DNA of 64,000 nt from Bacteroides sp. (GTDB lineage: Bacteria; Bacteroidota; Bacteroidia; Bacteroidales; Muribaculaceae), in the NCBI GenBank assembly GCA_014802045.1, contig JAAVDA010000012.1, forward strand, positions 1 to 64,000, written 5' to 3'. Positions 1-10,433 of this stretch are shown here, in pieces (position 1 is the first letter of the stretch; each line of letters opens with the position of its first letter). Made by a program: the position numbers and the translations under genes. Under the pieces are notes generated by a model. That model had not been told where the DNA came from, searched no databases, and saw only the letters and a list, made by a program, of their open reading frames with translations.

Positions 1-51
1 ACTGGAAGTGAGTGCTACCCTGCCGGGGTAGTTTATCTTATCCTCTCCTTA

Positions 52-71
52 CCCCCGACAAATGTCGGGGG
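52..71. terminator. Perfect hairpin CCCCCGACA-AA-TGTCGGGGG, probable terminator of an upstream gene
   Basis: 9-bp perfect inverted repeat read directly; no strong T tract. Confidence 0.4.
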
Positions 72-315
72 TTAACACGCTTTTCGGCCTCCGGCCGATA
101 TCTGATGAAATTGAGAAATGGAAAATTAAAATGTAAAATGAAAATTGAAAAATGAGAAATGAGGAATGCGGAATGAGAATTGTGGGGAAAAATTTTCATA
201 ATCGGGGAAATAGCGTTAACTTTGCGCTCCGAAACGTCGTGTGTCCGGATCCTCCGGACAGGCATGGCGTATGTTAACCCTCTTGATAAAAATCAGTTAG
301 AAGCATAAACCCAAA

Positions 316-996
316 ATGGCAAAGAACAACGAAACTGAAACCCGTACGTCGCTCGACGATCTCAATGACTCTCTGACGGGTCTTGAGGCTAAGGTGCAGA
401 ACAACCAGAAAACCATCATGTGGGTCATCGTAGGAGTGGCCGCGCTGGTGTGTCTGATACTCGTGTGGGTCTACGCGGTGCGTAAACCGGGTATCGAGGC
501 CGCCGACAATGCTATCGGTCAGGCCGACCTTACTCTCGCCACCGGCAACGACTCGATCGCTCTCAACCAGTATCGTCAGGTGGCCGACAATTATGGCTAC
601 GAGGCCGGCAACCGCGCCGCTCTCAATGCAGCCATCATCCTCTACCGTCAGGGCAAATATGAGGAGGCTGTGAACTACCTGAAGAAGTATAGCCCGACGG
701 AATCCGTGATTGGCGCCGCTTCAAAATCGCTTGAGGGCGACTGCTATGTGAACATGGAGCAGTATGACAAGGCTGTGGCCTGCTTCAAGGACGCCGCCAA
801 GCTCTCAGACAACAACCCCCACTACACCCCCCTCTTCATGATGAAGCAGGCCACTGTGGAGCGCGAGCTGAAGAACTATAAGGAGGAGGCACGCCTCTAC
901 AAGGAAATCCTTGACAAATATCCTGCCTATGGCTCAGAAAACGCAATCGAGATAGAGAAATATCTCAAGCGCGCCGAGCTTCAGGCCGGAGAATGA
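316..996 (+). CDS. Tetratricopeptide-repeat protein with N-terminal TM helix
   Basis: TM segment TIMWVIVGVAALVCLILVWVYAV followed by TPR-like repeats (NYGYEAGNRAALNAAIILYRQGKYEEAVNYLKKY, CYVNMEQYDKAVACFKDAAKL). Confidence 0.85.
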   Translation: MAKNNETETRTSLDDLNDSLTGLEAKVQNNQKTIMWVIVGVAALVCLILVWVYAVRKPGIEAADNAIGQADLTLATGNDSIALNQYRQVADNYGYEAGNRAALNAAIILYRQGKYEEAVNYLKKYSPTESVIGAASKSLEGDCYVNMEQYDKAVACFKDAAKLSDNNPHYTPLFMMKQATVERELKNYKEEARLYKEILDKYPAYGSENAIEIEKYLKRAELQAGE

Positions 997-1027
997 GACA
1001 ATATTTGCGCAATTGGAAACATTTGCA

Positions 1028-1035
1028 TAACTTTG
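1028..1035 (+). promoter_or_regulatory. Bacteroidota-type -7 element TAACTTTG with TTTG at 1004-1007
   Basis: TTTG-N20-TAnnTTTG match upstream of the DUF177 gene. Confidence 0.5.
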
Positions 1036-1068
1036 CGTAGTTTTTCAGACAAGATTTAACAACAGACA

Positions 1069-1665
1069 GTGGGAAAGTTTACCGAATACAAGCTGCCGCT
1101 GAAGAGCATGCCCGCCGGGACTCACAATTTTGAGTATCATCTCGGCAAGACATTCTTCGCCAATATGGAAAGCGAGGATATCCATGATGCCGACCTGACG
1201 GTGAGCCTCACAGTGGATCACAAAGCTGACCTCTATGAGATGAATTTCAGTGTGGAGGGTACGGTGACGCTGATTTGCGACCGCTGTCTGGACGATCTGG
1301 AATTTCCGATTGACACCACCTATGCCATCAATGTGAAGTATGGCGATGACTACAACGATGACTCCGACGATCTGCTCGTGATACCTGAAAGCGACAATTA
1401 TCTCAATGTCGCCTATATGATTTACGACACCGTGGCTCTGGCGATACCCATCAAGCATGTGCATCCGATGGGCAAGTGCAACCGCCAGATGAGCCAGATG
1501 CTTAAGAAGCACAGGGCTCATGACCCTTCTGACGAGGACGCCGAACTGCAGGACCGCCTGATTGACGAGATGGATTCGATGGACGACAGCGCTTCTGAAG
1601 CTCCCACAGATCCGCGCTGGGACGGACTGAAGAAACTAACCGAAAACAATAACAGCGAGGACTGA
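1069..1665 (+). CDS. DUF177 (YceD-like) family protein
   Basis: CDRCLDDLEFPI motif typical of DUF177, located directly upstream of rpmF as in many bacteria; GTG start. Confidence 0.85.
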   Translation: MGKFTEYKLPLKSMPAGTHNFEYHLGKTFFANMESEDIHDADLTVSLTVDHKADLYEMNFSVEGTVTLICDRCLDDLEFPIDTTYAINVKYGDDYNDDSDDLLVIPESDNYLNVAYMIYDTVALAIPIKHVHPMGKCNRQMSQMLKKHRAHDPSDEDAELQDRLIDEMDSMDDSASEAPTDPRWDGLKKLTENNNSED

Positions 1666-1748
1666 CTCCGGATTCCGTTCACACTCACAGATCCGCGAAC
1701 ATGACCTCGCCAACGAGACAATAACAAAACGAAAACAATCAATAGAAA

Positions 1749-1934
1749 ATGGCACATCCTAAACGCAAACAATCAAAGACCCGCACCGCAAAGCGCCGCA
1801 CACACGACAAGGCTAAAGAACCCACTCTGGCTCTCTGCCCCCAGTGCGGAGCATGGCACATCTACCACACCGTGTGCGGTGAATGCGGCTACTACCGCGG
1901 CAAGCTCGCCATCGAGAAGGTGGCTGCAATCTGA
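1749..1934 (+). CDS. rpmF: 50S ribosomal protein L32
   Basis: MAHPKRKQSKTRTAKRR N-terminus and two CxxC pairs (CPQC, CGEC); between DUF177 and fabH. Confidence 0.97.
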   Translation: MAHPKRKQSKTRTAKRRTHDKAKEPTLALCPQCGAWHIYHTVCGECGYYRGKLAIEKVAAI

Positions 1935-2037
1935 TTCGCCTTACACAGCCACGGCAAGCCTACAGAATCTCCTGAACGCCCGGGCCACTGCCCCCCGCTT
2001 TTGGGAGATTGTCTTTCATTAAAAACATAACATAACT

Positions 2038-3021
2038 ATGCTTTACGCGAGAATATCAGGCATCGCATCCTACGTGCCCGACGACATCCTTGACAATGAG
2101 ATGCTCTCGAAAATGGTGGACACCAACGACGAATGGATCACCACCCGTGTCGGCATCAAGGAGCGCCGCATCCTGAAGAAGGAGGGCGCAGGTTCGTCAT
2201 ATCTGGGTGTTCAGGCTGTGAACCGCCTGCTTGAGCAGACGGGCACAAAGCCCGAGGATGTGGAGCTTCTTATCTGCGCCACTTCCAACCCCGACTATCG
2301 TTTCCCCTCAACCGGCTCCGTGATTGCCCACGACTGCGGTCTGAAAAACTCTTATGCCTATGATATCCAGGCGGCCTGCGCCGGCTTTATCGTGGCTCTG
2401 GAGGATGCCGCAGCTTATGTGCGCTCAGGTCTGCGCAAAAAGGTGATAGTGGTGGCGGCCGAGAAGATGTCGTCGATGGTGAACTATTCGGACCGCTCGA
2501 CATGCGCTCTTTTCGGCGACGGTGCGGCCGCAGTGATGGTGGAACCCACGGAAGAACGCACGGGTGTGATTGACGCAGTGTTCCATGTGGACGGTGAAGG
2601 TCGCGACCATCTGCTCATGCGTGCCGGCGGCTCTGTGCTCCCTTCGAGCCACGAGACTATCGATGCAGGCGACAATTTCCTTTTCCAGGACGGACGCCAT
2701 GTGTATAAGAACGCTGTGACCGACATGCTCGAATCGACTCTCGATGTGGCTAAACGCAACAATCTCACTATGGAGGATGTGGACTGGCTCGTGCCTCATC
2801 AGGCCAATCTTCGAATCATTGAGGCTGTGTCGTCGCGCGCAGGCATCGACCACGAAAAAGTGCTTGTCAATATAGAGCACTACGGAAATACTTCGGCAGC
2901 TTCAATTCCGCTCTGTCTGGACGAATATAAGAACCGTCTGAAGAAGGGCGACAAGCTGATTCTCACCGCTTTTGGCGCGGGCTTCACTTGGGGCGCAATG
3001 TATCTCATCTGGGATATCTGA
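2038..3021 (+). CDS. fabH: Beta-ketoacyl-ACP synthase III
   Basis: DIQAACAGF active-site Cys motif, PHQANLRI, GNTSAASIP motifs. Confidence 0.96.
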   Translation: MLYARISGIASYVPDDILDNEMLSKMVDTNDEWITTRVGIKERRILKKEGAGSSYLGVQAVNRLLEQTGTKPEDVELLICATSNPDYRFPSTGSVIAHDCGLKNSYAYDIQAACAGFIVALEDAAAYVRSGLRKKVIVVAAEKMSSMVNYSDRSTCALFGDGAAAVMVEPTEERTGVIDAVFHVDGEGRDHLLMRAGGSVLPSSHETIDAGDNFLFQDGRHVYKNAVTDMLESTLDVAKRNNLTMEDVDWLVPHQANLRIIEAVSSRAGIDHEKVLVNIEHYGNTSAASIPLCLDEYKNRLKKGDKLILTAFGAGFTWGAMYLIWDI

Positions 3022-3055
3022 GAATAGCCTCCGCTTCCGCGCAAAAACTTTTATG

Positions 3056-3089
3056 ACACGAATAGCATCTTTTGGGGTGCTATTCGTGT
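3056..3089 (+). terminator. Intrinsic terminator-like hairpin after fabH
   Basis: 12-bp perfect stem ACACGAATAGCA / TGCTATTCGTGT. Confidence 0.7.
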
Positions 3090-3131
3090 TATATAGATAA
3101 ATGATTTATTAAAGCATAACCAAAAGAAAGC

Positions 3132-4037
3132 ATGGAAGAGAAAATCACCGAAGGCCACAAGGCCGGTTTCGTCAACATAGTAGGCAATCCCAACGTGGGC
3201 AAGAGCACTCTGATGAATGACCTCGTTGGGGAGCGCGTGAGCATCATAACCTCAAAAGCCCAGACCACCCGTCACCGTATAATGGGCATAGTGAATACCC
3301 CGGAATATCAGATAGTGTTTTCCGACACTCCGGGTGTGCTCGCTCCCAAATATAAGCTTCAGGAGAGCATGCTGGGCTATTCGGAGGGCGCGCTTACGGA
3401 TGCGGATGTGCTGCTCTATGTGACCGATGTGGTGGAAGACCCCACAAAGAATGCCGAATTTCTCGGCAAGGTGGCTAAGGAGAAGGTGCCTGTGCTGCTT
3501 GTGATCAACAAGATTGACCTGCTTAAAGGCGGCCAGGGCGAGCTTGAGGTCATTGTGGCCCGATGGAAGGAACTGCTGCCGAATGCAGAGGTGTTTCCAA
3601 CGTCGGCCAAGGAGCATTTCAATGTGAGCAATCTTATGGGACGCATCGTGGAACTTCTGCCTCAGAATCCGCCCTATTTCGGCAAGGATGCGCTCACCGA
3701 CAAGCCTGCACGCTTTTTCGTGACCGAGATTATCCGCGAGAAGATACTTCTGAATTATGATAAGGAGGTGCCTTATTCGGCCGAGGTGATTGTGGAGAAG
3801 TTTGATGAAAAGGAGGGCGCGATCCATATCATGGCCGTGATCTACGTGGAGCGCGACTCTCAGAAGGGTATCCTTATCGGCAAGGCCGGCTCTAAGCTTA
3901 AGAAAGTGGGCACGGAGGCACGCAAGGATATAGAGACATTCTTCGGTAAGAGCGTGTATCTGGAGCTGTTTGTGAAGGTTGAGCCCAACTGGCGCAATCG
4001 TGAGAACAAGCTGCGCTCTTTCGGCTACATAGAGTGA
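3132..4037 (+). CDS. era: GTPase Era
   Basis: G1 [18 protein letters not shown]-terminal KH domain ([23 protein letters not shown]). Confidence 0.97.
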   Translation: MEEKITEGHKAGFVNIVGNPNVGKSTLMNDLVGERVSIITSKAQTTRHRIMGIVNTPEYQIVFSDTPGVLAPKYKLQESMLGYSEGALTDADVLLYVTDVVEDPTKNAEFLGKVAKEKVPVLLVINKIDLLKGGQGELEVIVARWKELLPNAEVFPTSAKEHFNVSNLMGRIVELLPQNPPYFGKDALTDKPARFFVTEIIREKILLNYDKEVPYSAEVIVEKFDEKEGAIHIMAVIYVERDSQKGILIGKAGSKLKKVGTEARKDIETFFGKSVYLELFVKVEPNWRNRENKLRSFGYIE

Positions 4038-4053
4038 AATTAAAATTCAAGAA

Positions 4054-5373
4054 ATGGGACAAATGATAGCTATAGTGGGGCGCCCCAATGTGGGCAAATC
4101 CACTCTTTTCAACCGACTGACTCAGAGCCGCACGGCGATAGTTGACGATACGGCGGGCACAACCCGCGACCGTCAGTATGGCAAGGTGGACTGGAACGGG
4201 AAGGAATTCTCGATTGTAGACACCGGCGGCTGGGTGGTCAATTCGGACGATGTGTTTGAAACCGAGATCAATAAGCAGGTGCAGCTTGCCATAGAACAAG
4301 CCGACGAGATATTGTTTGTGGTTGATGCAATGAACGGTGTGACCGATCTGGACGACCATGTGGCCGAGATATTGCGCAAATCGCGCAAACCGGTGATTCT
4401 TGTGGCTAACAAGGTGGACTCCAATGATTGGCTCTATAATGTGCCTGAGTTTTACTCTCTGGGGCTCGGAGAGCCGTATCCGGTGAGCGCTGTGAACGGT
4501 TTCGGTACGGGCGACCTGCTCGACGAGGTTGTGCGCAAGCTCCCTGAGAAGAGCGCCGACGAAGAGGATACGCTCGAAGATCTGCCGAAATTTGCCATCG
4601 TAGGTCGTCCGAATGCCGGCAAATCGTCGATAATCAACGCCTTTATCGGCGAGGACCGTCATATCGTGACAGATATCGCAGGCACTACCCGCGACAGCAT
4701 CTATACGCGCTACAATAAGTTTGGCTTCGATTTCTATCTGGTCGACACGGCCGGTATCCGCAAGAAAACAAAGGTGAACGAGGATATAGAATATTACTCC
4801 GTGATCCGTTCCATCCGTGCCATCGAGGCCTCGGATGTGTGCATACTGATGATTGATGCCACACGAGGCATAGAGAGTCAGGATGTGAGCATTTTCTCGC
4901 TGATACAGCGCAATAAGAAGGGGCTGGTGGTGTGTGTGAACAAATGGGACCTCGTAGAGAACAAGTCGCCCGAAGCAATCCGTCATTTTGAGGCAGCTAT
5001 CAGAGAGCGATTTGCTCCGTTCACCGATTTCCCGATTCTTTTCACATCGGCTCTCACTAAGCAGCGTATATTCAAGGTGCTTGAAACGGCGGTAGAGGTC
5101 TACAACAACCGTAAGCGTGTGGTGCCCACGTCGCAGCTCAACACTGTGATGCTTGAGGCCATAGCAGCCTATCCGCCACCTGCCAACAAAGGGAAATATG
5201 TAAAGATTAAGTATGTGACCATGCTTAAAGGAGCGCAGATACCCACATTTATATTCTTCTGCAATCTGCCGCAGTGGGTGAAGGAACCCTACAGGCGCTA
5301 TCTGGAGAATAAGATTCGCGAGAACTGGGACTTTACCGGTACGCCAATCAATGTGTATATGCGCGAGAAATAA
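4054..5373 (+). CDS. der: Ribosome biogenesis GTPase Der (EngA)
   Basis: Two tandem G domains (GRPNVGKST and GRPNAGKSS) and C-terminal KH-like domain. Confidence 0.97.
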   Translation: MGQMIAIVGRPNVGKSTLFNRLTQSRTAIVDDTAGTTRDRQYGKVDWNGKEFSIVDTGGWVVNSDDVFETEINKQVQLAIEQADEILFVVDAMNGVTDLDDHVAEILRKSRKPVILVANKVDSNDWLYNVPEFYSLGLGEPYPVSAVNGFGTGDLLDEVVRKLPEKSADEEDTLEDLPKFAIVGRPNAGKSSIINAFIGEDRHIVTDIAGTTRDSIYTRYNKFGFDFYLVDTAGIRKKTKVNEDIEYYSVIRSIRAIEASDVCILMIDATRGIESQDVSIFSLIQRNKKGLVVCVNKWDLVENKSPEAIRHFEAAIRERFAPFTDFPILFTSALTKQRIFKVLETAVEVYNNRKRVVPTSQLNTVMLEAIAAYPPPANKGKYVKIKYVTMLKGAQIPTFIFFCNLPQWVKEPYRRYLENKIRENWDFTGTPINVYMREK

Positions 5374-5398
5374 CAACTTTAGGAGATAAACAAGACGA

Positions 5399-5429
5399 AC
5401 CTCCGGCCGTGACGATGTCATGACCGGAG
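5399..5429 (+). terminator. Terminator after der
   Basis: CCTCCGG...CCGGAGG stem followed by CTGCTTTTTG. Confidence 0.65.
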
Positions 5430-5484
5430 GCTGCTTTTTGTGGGAATAGATGGATCGGAAGCGGCGTATCGAGCCGCTATTCAT

Positions 5485-5580
5485 AATGTGTCCCGCCGGG
5501 ACACATCGCGCCCCCGAGAGGCTTGCCCCGGGGTTCATCCCAGGGTTTCGGACAATCCCACCCCTCCGGGAGGCGCCGAG
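5485..5580 (-). repeat. REP-like GC-rich palindromic repeat, locus A
   Basis: TGTGTCCCGCCGGGACACA palindrome at 5487-5505 followed by GCTTGCCCCGGGGTT..AACCCTGGG-like arms and CACCCCTCCGGGAGG; reverse complement matches repeat at 63530-63610. Confidence 0.75.
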
Positions 5581-5640
5581 ATGCGAGGGATGCTCCGCTA
5601 AGGGATGGGAAGACCGAGAACGAAGATGGGAGAGGTGGGC

Positions 5641-6822
5641 CTATTCGGGGATTTTTTCAATGATTTTATAGGCGGTAAGACTGCCGAGGTTGGCGGCTTT
5701 GCGGGTATAGTCGGCGGCCTTGGTGGGGTTGGCTTTTACGCCGTCGCCTTTGCGATATAGGTCTGCCATGCGTTCATACACGAGTGCCATGGCAGGAGCA
5801 GGGACTATAATCGGTTCGTAGCATTGGCTTATGAAGTCACCGCTGCGGTTGAGAAATTCGTCGTTGTAGCTCATGCTGCCAAGATAGAAGAGTGACCATT
5901 GGTCTCCTTTTTCTGCGGCTTGTCCGCGGGATATGACTCCGGGCTTGAATCCTTCCTTATAAATGGGCTCATCTTTCAGTGGGTGACCTACGGTGCTGTT
6001 AAATCCGTTGGCGAGGGCGAGCGAGTTGAGCACGAAGGCGGTGTTTTTGTCGTCGCCGAAGCGTTCGCCGCGCAGTGGGAGCTGAAGATTGGAGCGTGCG
6101 ATGTCGTTGCCGAATTCTCCGGCAAGATAGGTCCAGAAGAAGGCGTCGGGCATATCGACCTTGCCATACCACTGACGCTGAAGGGCGGAGCCATATTTTG
6201 CAGCTCCGCCGGCATCGCAGAGCATAGCGGCGCGTTGAAAGTATTCTCTGGCTTTGGTACGGTCTTTTTTCACTCCATAGCCTTTGTCGTACATCTCGCC
6301 CATGATTGTGAGGGCGAAGGGGATGTGATCAGTGCCGGCCGCATTGAAGTAGTCCCAGGATCGGGCGTAGTCTTTTTTGTTGTTGTAATATATGCCGAGG
6401 TAATCATTGGCTTTTTTGTAGCCGGCACGTGAGGCGGCTTCCATCAGGCTCAATCCTTCGTTTTGCTTTTCGGGGAAGAGATAGGCGGTTTTGTGGAAGG
6501 TGTAGAGATAGCCGAGTTCGGCTTTGGCGCGGTCATTTTTATCTGCAACGAGCCGGAGGCAGCGAGCTGCAAGTTCGGGGCTCCAGACATTGTGGTAGAG
6601 GGCTTTGTCGACCACTCCGTCGGCAGAGAACTTGCCTTGGGCGTAGGCTTTCTTCACTGCCTCATATAGGGCATCGGCTTTTTGCTGTGCGGCCGGAGAG
6701 ACGGTGACATGAACATCTGCCGGAGAAACATAGCCTTTTGTAGAGTTTTTTTGGTTGGAATCTGTGGCTTGGGCTGACAGGGTGACGGCAATAATTGAGG
6801 CCATCAAAAATATCTTTCTCAT
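5641..6822 (-). CDS. Sel1-like repeat protein, exported
   Basis: Signal peptide MRKIFLMASIIAVTLSAQA; SLR-type repeats (LSLMEAASRAGYKKANDYLGIYYNN..., AKGYGVKKDRTKAREYFQRAA-like). Confidence 0.85.
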   Translation of the reverse strand: MRKIFLMASIIAVTLSAQATDSNQKNSTKGYVSPADVHVTVSPAAQQKADALYEAVKKAYAQGKFSADGVVDKALYHNVWSPELAARCLRLVADKNDRAKAELGYLYTFHKTAYLFPEKQNEGLSLMEAASRAGYKKANDYLGIYYNNKKDYARSWDYFNAAGTDHIPFALTIMGEMYDKGYGVKKDRTKAREYFQRAAMLCDAGGAAKYGSALQRQWYGKVDMPDAFFWTYLAGEFGNDIARSNLQLPLRGERFGDDKNTAFVLNSLALANGFNSTVGHPLKDEPIYKEGFKPGVISRGQAAEKGDQWSLFYLGSMSYNDEFLNRSGDFISQCYEPIIVPAPAMALVYERMADLYRKGDGVKANPTKAADYTRKAANLGSLTAYKIIEKIPE

Positions 6823-7086
6823 AGGGGAAATAGTTGGAAAAACGTGAAATTGAAACAGTTGATTTTCTTATAGACAAATCTTGAGCGTGATTGGTTCGCA
6901 TGCAGCCCGAAATAGTGGGTGAGGATGGAGAATTCTGCACAGGGAGCATGAAAAGATTATTAAGGAAGGAAATCATTGCATGAGGGTATTGCGCGGGCGT
7001 GAACATTGAAAGTGCGGATTTTGTTCTTATCTATGAGCTACAGTTCATAATTAACTCTGACACAACATACATAAAATAACAGAACG

Positions 7087-8085
7087 ATGAATTATCTGAC
7101 ACATGACAAACTCGTGATTATCGGGGCTGCCGGAATGATTGGCAGCAATATGGCTCAGACAGCCATAATGAAGGGGCTTACACCTAACATATGCCTTTAT
7201 GACCCCTATGCCCCGGGGCTTGAAGGGGTGGCCGAGGAGCTGAAACAGTGTGGCTTCGAGGGTCTGAATCTCACCTTTACAACCGATATCGCCGAGGCGC
7301 TAAAGGATGCTAAATATATAGTGAATTCCGGTGGGGCCGCGCGTAAGGCCGGCATGACCCGCGAGGATCTGCTGAAAGGAAACGCTGAAATAGCTGAGGA
7401 ATTCGGCAAGAATGTGAAGAAATACTGTCCGGATGTGAAGCATATCGTCGTAATCTTCAATCCTGCCGATATCACCGGACTCATCACGCTGCTCTATAGC
7501 GGTCTGAAGCCGAGTCAGGTGTCGACGCTTGCGGCGCTTGACAGCACACGTCTGCGCAACGAGCTTTCGAAGCAGCTTAAAGTGGATGCAGACAAAATCG
7601 TGAACTGCCGCACATATGGCGGTCATGGAGAGCAGATGGCTGTGTTTGCTTCTACAGCTACTGTCGATGGCACCCCCCTGGCAGAGATTATAGGCACCGA
7701 GTCGCTGCCTGAAGAGGCCTGGACGGAACTGAAGCAGAGAGTGGTGCAGGGAGGCAAGAGAATCATCGAACTGCGCGGGCGCAGTTCGTTCCAGAGCCCG
7801 GCTTATCTCTCGATAGAGATGATTGAGGCTGCAATGGGTGGAGCTACGTTCCGCTGGCCGGTGGGCACCTATGTGAACAATAATCGTTTCAGCCATATAA
7901 TGATGGCTATGGAGACTACAATTGACAAGAATGGTGTGACCGTTCAGCCTGTAAGCGGCACTCCGGAAGAGGAGAAGGAGCTTGACCGGAGCTACAAGCA
8001 TCTTTGCGCTCTGCGCGATGAAGTGATTGAGCTCGGCATCATGCCTCCTATCTCTGAATGGAGCAAGATTAATCCGAATCTTTGA
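7087..8085 (+). CDS. mdh: Malate dehydrogenase (lactate/malate dehydrogenase family)
   Basis: Rossmann GAAGMIGSNMAQ, VIFNPADI, CRTYGGHGEQMAVF active site His region. Confidence 0.85.
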   Translation: MNYLTHDKLVIIGAAGMIGSNMAQTAIMKGLTPNICLYDPYAPGLEGVAEELKQCGFEGLNLTFTTDIAEALKDAKYIVNSGGAARKAGMTREDLLKGNAEIAEEFGKNVKKYCPDVKHIVVIFNPADITGLITLLYSGLKPSQVSTLAALDSTRLRNELSKQLKVDADKIVNCRTYGGHGEQMAVFASTATVDGTPLAEIIGTESLPEEAWTELKQRVVQGGKRIIELRGRSSFQSPAYLSIEMIEAAMGGATFRWPVGTYVNNNRFSHIMMAMETTIDKNGVTVQPVSGTPEEEKELDRSYKHLCALRDEVIELGIMPPISEWSKINPNL

Positions 8086-8323
8086 GAAGATGACGCAGCC
8101 GAAGTAAAAACCGGATTTTTACAGACGGACGTTTAGTCAATATATGGAACCAAGGCGGGTAGCACTGACATTGCGGTCGGGACTATCCGCTTTGATTATT
8201 TGGGTAGGATTTGGATTATGTGGTAAAGACCGGATGAGTTTTAGCCGCCGGAGCCTATTCGTATAGTCTATGATGAGGATTGAGAAAAAGGGTGAGCAGG
8301 GGAGGGGTGAATGGGCCGAAAAA

Positions 8324-8362
8324 ATCCCCCTCCGGGGTGCTGGATGCGCCCGGGAGGGGGAT
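8324..8362 (-). terminator. Terminator of the minus-strand lipoprotein/TonB operon
   Basis: ATCCCCCTCC...GGAGGGGGAT stem; on the minus strand followed by TTTTTT. Confidence 0.65.
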
Positions 8363-8392
8363 GATGGGGGGATGGAAATCAGCGTGTGGGTG

Positions 8393-10420
8393 TTACCAGT
8401 CGCATTCCACGAATTCAAATTTGCCTTTGCCTACAACCTTAAACTTGATGGTGTAGGGGGTGGTGGTGCCGGTGTAGGCTGAGAAGTTGATGGTGTAGAA
8501 CACGTCAAGTCCGGGCATCACATCGGCATCGGGATGGAGGGCGCTGAGGGCGCCTGGCATCACTTCGGTCTCGAAACGCTTTTTCATGGCTGCCACAATC
8601 TGGTCGTCGGTCATGTCGGCATAGCCGGCGGCATATTGGGTGCGTGCGGCTGAGGGGCGGAGGTCGACGTTGCCTTGATAGGCAGATGTGCCGGAGTAGT
8701 ATTCGTTGTTGCCGTAGGAGGTGACGTAGGTTGCTCCGGTGGGTGTGTCGATGTTGTTTTTAACCCAGTCGACGCAGGCTTGGAAATAGAGTGTGCTGAG
8801 GGGCTGGCTTCTTCCGGCGGGGAGGGTTATGGTGACGTTGGGGTCGTAGATCCATTTACCGCCGGTGCGGACAAACTGTGCGGTCTGGGTTGTGACTCCA
8901 TTGTCGGCAATCCATCCGGTGCCGTCAAATTTGTAGGCGTCGCAGCGTACGGTTGTGGTGGAGGAAGCGTAGTAGAAGTAGACCACGAGCTTGGTGTCGC
9001 CCTCGGCGGCATAGGGGAATGTGCGGCTGAGGTAGATGGGGAGCATTGTGGCGGGAGCTTCGTCTGAGAGGTTGTCGTAGCGCTGTCCCATGAGCTGATA
9101 GTCGGCATGGGATAGGATGGTGTAGCGGGTGTCGGCGCTCCATTTGCTGCCGTTGAATGAGTAGACGGCGTTAACGTTGTCGGAAGCTACGGTCACGGCG
9201 CGGCTTTGTGCTGCGGTGGTGGTTGCGGTGGCTTTCGCGGTTGCTGAGCCTACTTTGGTAACAATGGTGTTGAGGTATTTGCCTTTGCTTGCGATGGCCA
9301 CGACATAGCCTTCGACAGTGACGGTTTCGCCGTCGGTGAAGAGGCTTTTGGTTTCGTCGGATGCTCCGTAGGGGCTGAGCTGTACGGAGGTGCCGTCGAG
9401 GGCGATGTTGATGTAGTTGCCGGAGACGGATACTTTGCCGGTGAAGCGGGCGTAAACAGGCCAGATGGGAGTGGTTGTTTTGGCGAGCGCATCGATTTCG
9501 GCGGCGGTCATCGCTTTGGGTTCGGGATAGGTGACCTCACGGGAGCCGCTCAGAGTGGCGTCGGCGCCACGGGCTATCTGGTAGCCGTTGTTGTAGGTGT
9601 CGATGGTGGAGTTAATGACCACCTGGTCGCCTATCTTGAGGTCGGCATTGTTTGAGGGGGAATAGACAAAGACGGTGCCGGCTTCGTCGGCCACTACGGG
9701 ACCCTGAGTGGAGGTGGCCACGACATATCCGTTGATAGTGATGTCGTCGCCCTTGGCGGGGGAGCCGGTGAGCACGTTGGAGAGGGGGAACTCGGGGGTG
9801 TCGGGCTCGGCCGGGGCTGTAAACACAGGGTCGGTCTGTGAGGTCTGATAGTTGACAATCACCACGTCTCCGCTCTCGGCGTCGGGGTAGGCCTCGGCAA
9901 GAATGGAGGGGAGTGATGCGGCGGCGGTGTGGGAGGGTGCGAAGGCGGGGGTGTAGTTGTTGTCGCTTCCCCAGACTTTCTGATAGTCTTCGTCGGTGAC
10001 GGTGTATCGGAGGGCATTGACGGCTTCTGTCATTCCGGTCGGGAGTGCATCGGCTATGCGGTAAGTGAGTTTCACCGAGGATCCGTCGGATAGGGTGAAG
10101 TAGGGGAACTTCGGGTCGGAGAAGAGAGCGGGGGCGTAGTCGCGGGGTGAGATTTCCTCAGTGAAATATCCTTGTGTGCCCACCGCTGCAAGAGCGGCCT
10201 TGAGGGCATCGCCGGCGAGAGCCTTGTTGGTGGCATTGTCGGCTATGATTTTGTAGTCGTTGGGTGTGAGGGTGTATTCGATGGCCTGCTCATTGGTGAT
10301 GGCGGGTTCTTCAAATCCCTCAAGCTCATGGTCGTTCCACGAGTTGTCGTCGCAGGCGGACAGTATGGCTGGCAGGGCGGCAATTATGACCGCGCGGCTT
10401 ATATATCTGTTGATTTTCAT
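8393..10420 (-). CDS. Surface-type lipoprotein with OB-fold-like (DUF5689-like) domains and repeated modules
   Basis: Lipobox AAALPAILSACDD; central INGYVVATSTQGPVVADEAGTVFVY...GDQVVINSTIDTYNNGYQI resembles Bacteroidota OB-fold proteins; three similar Y-T-x-x-x-x-D-Y modules. Confidence 0.65.
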   Translation of the reverse strand: MKINRYISRAVIIAALPAILSACDDNSWNDHELEGFEEPAITNEQAIEYTLTPNDYKIIADNATNKALAGDALKAALAAVGTQGYFTEEISPRDYAPALFSDPKFPYFTLSDGSSVKLTYRIADALPTGMTEAVNALRYTVTDEDYQKVWGSDNNYTPAFAPSHTAAASLPSILAEAYPDAESGDVVIVNYQTSQTDPVFTAPAEPDTPEFPLSNVLTGSPAKGDDITINGYVVATSTQGPVVADEAGTVFVYSPSNNADLKIGDQVVINSTIDTYNNGYQIARGADATLSGSREVTYPEPKAMTAAEIDALAKTTTPIWPVYARFTGKVSVSGNYINIALDGTSVQLSPYGASDETKSLFTDGETVTVEGYVVAIASKGKYLNTIVTKVGSATAKATATTTAAQSRAVTVASDNVNAVYSFNGSKWSADTRYTILSHADYQLMGQRYDNLSDEAPATMLPIYLSRTFPYAAEGDTKLVVYFYYASSTTTVRCDAYKFDGTGWIADNGVTTQTAQFVRTGGKWIYDPNVTITLPAGRSQPLSTLYFQACVDWVKNNIDTPTGATYVTSYGNNEYYSGTSAYQGNVDLRPSAARTQYAAGYADMTDDQIVAAMKKRFETEVMPGALSALHPDADVMPGLDVFYTINFSAYTGTTTPYTIKFKVVGKGKFEFVECDW

Positions 10421-10433
10421 TATTCGGAGTGGA

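Noticed and set aside
3898-5538. 546-aa minus-strand ORF
   Set aside because: Antisense to era/der; His/Arg-rich composition typical of a shadow ORF opposite a GC-rich gene
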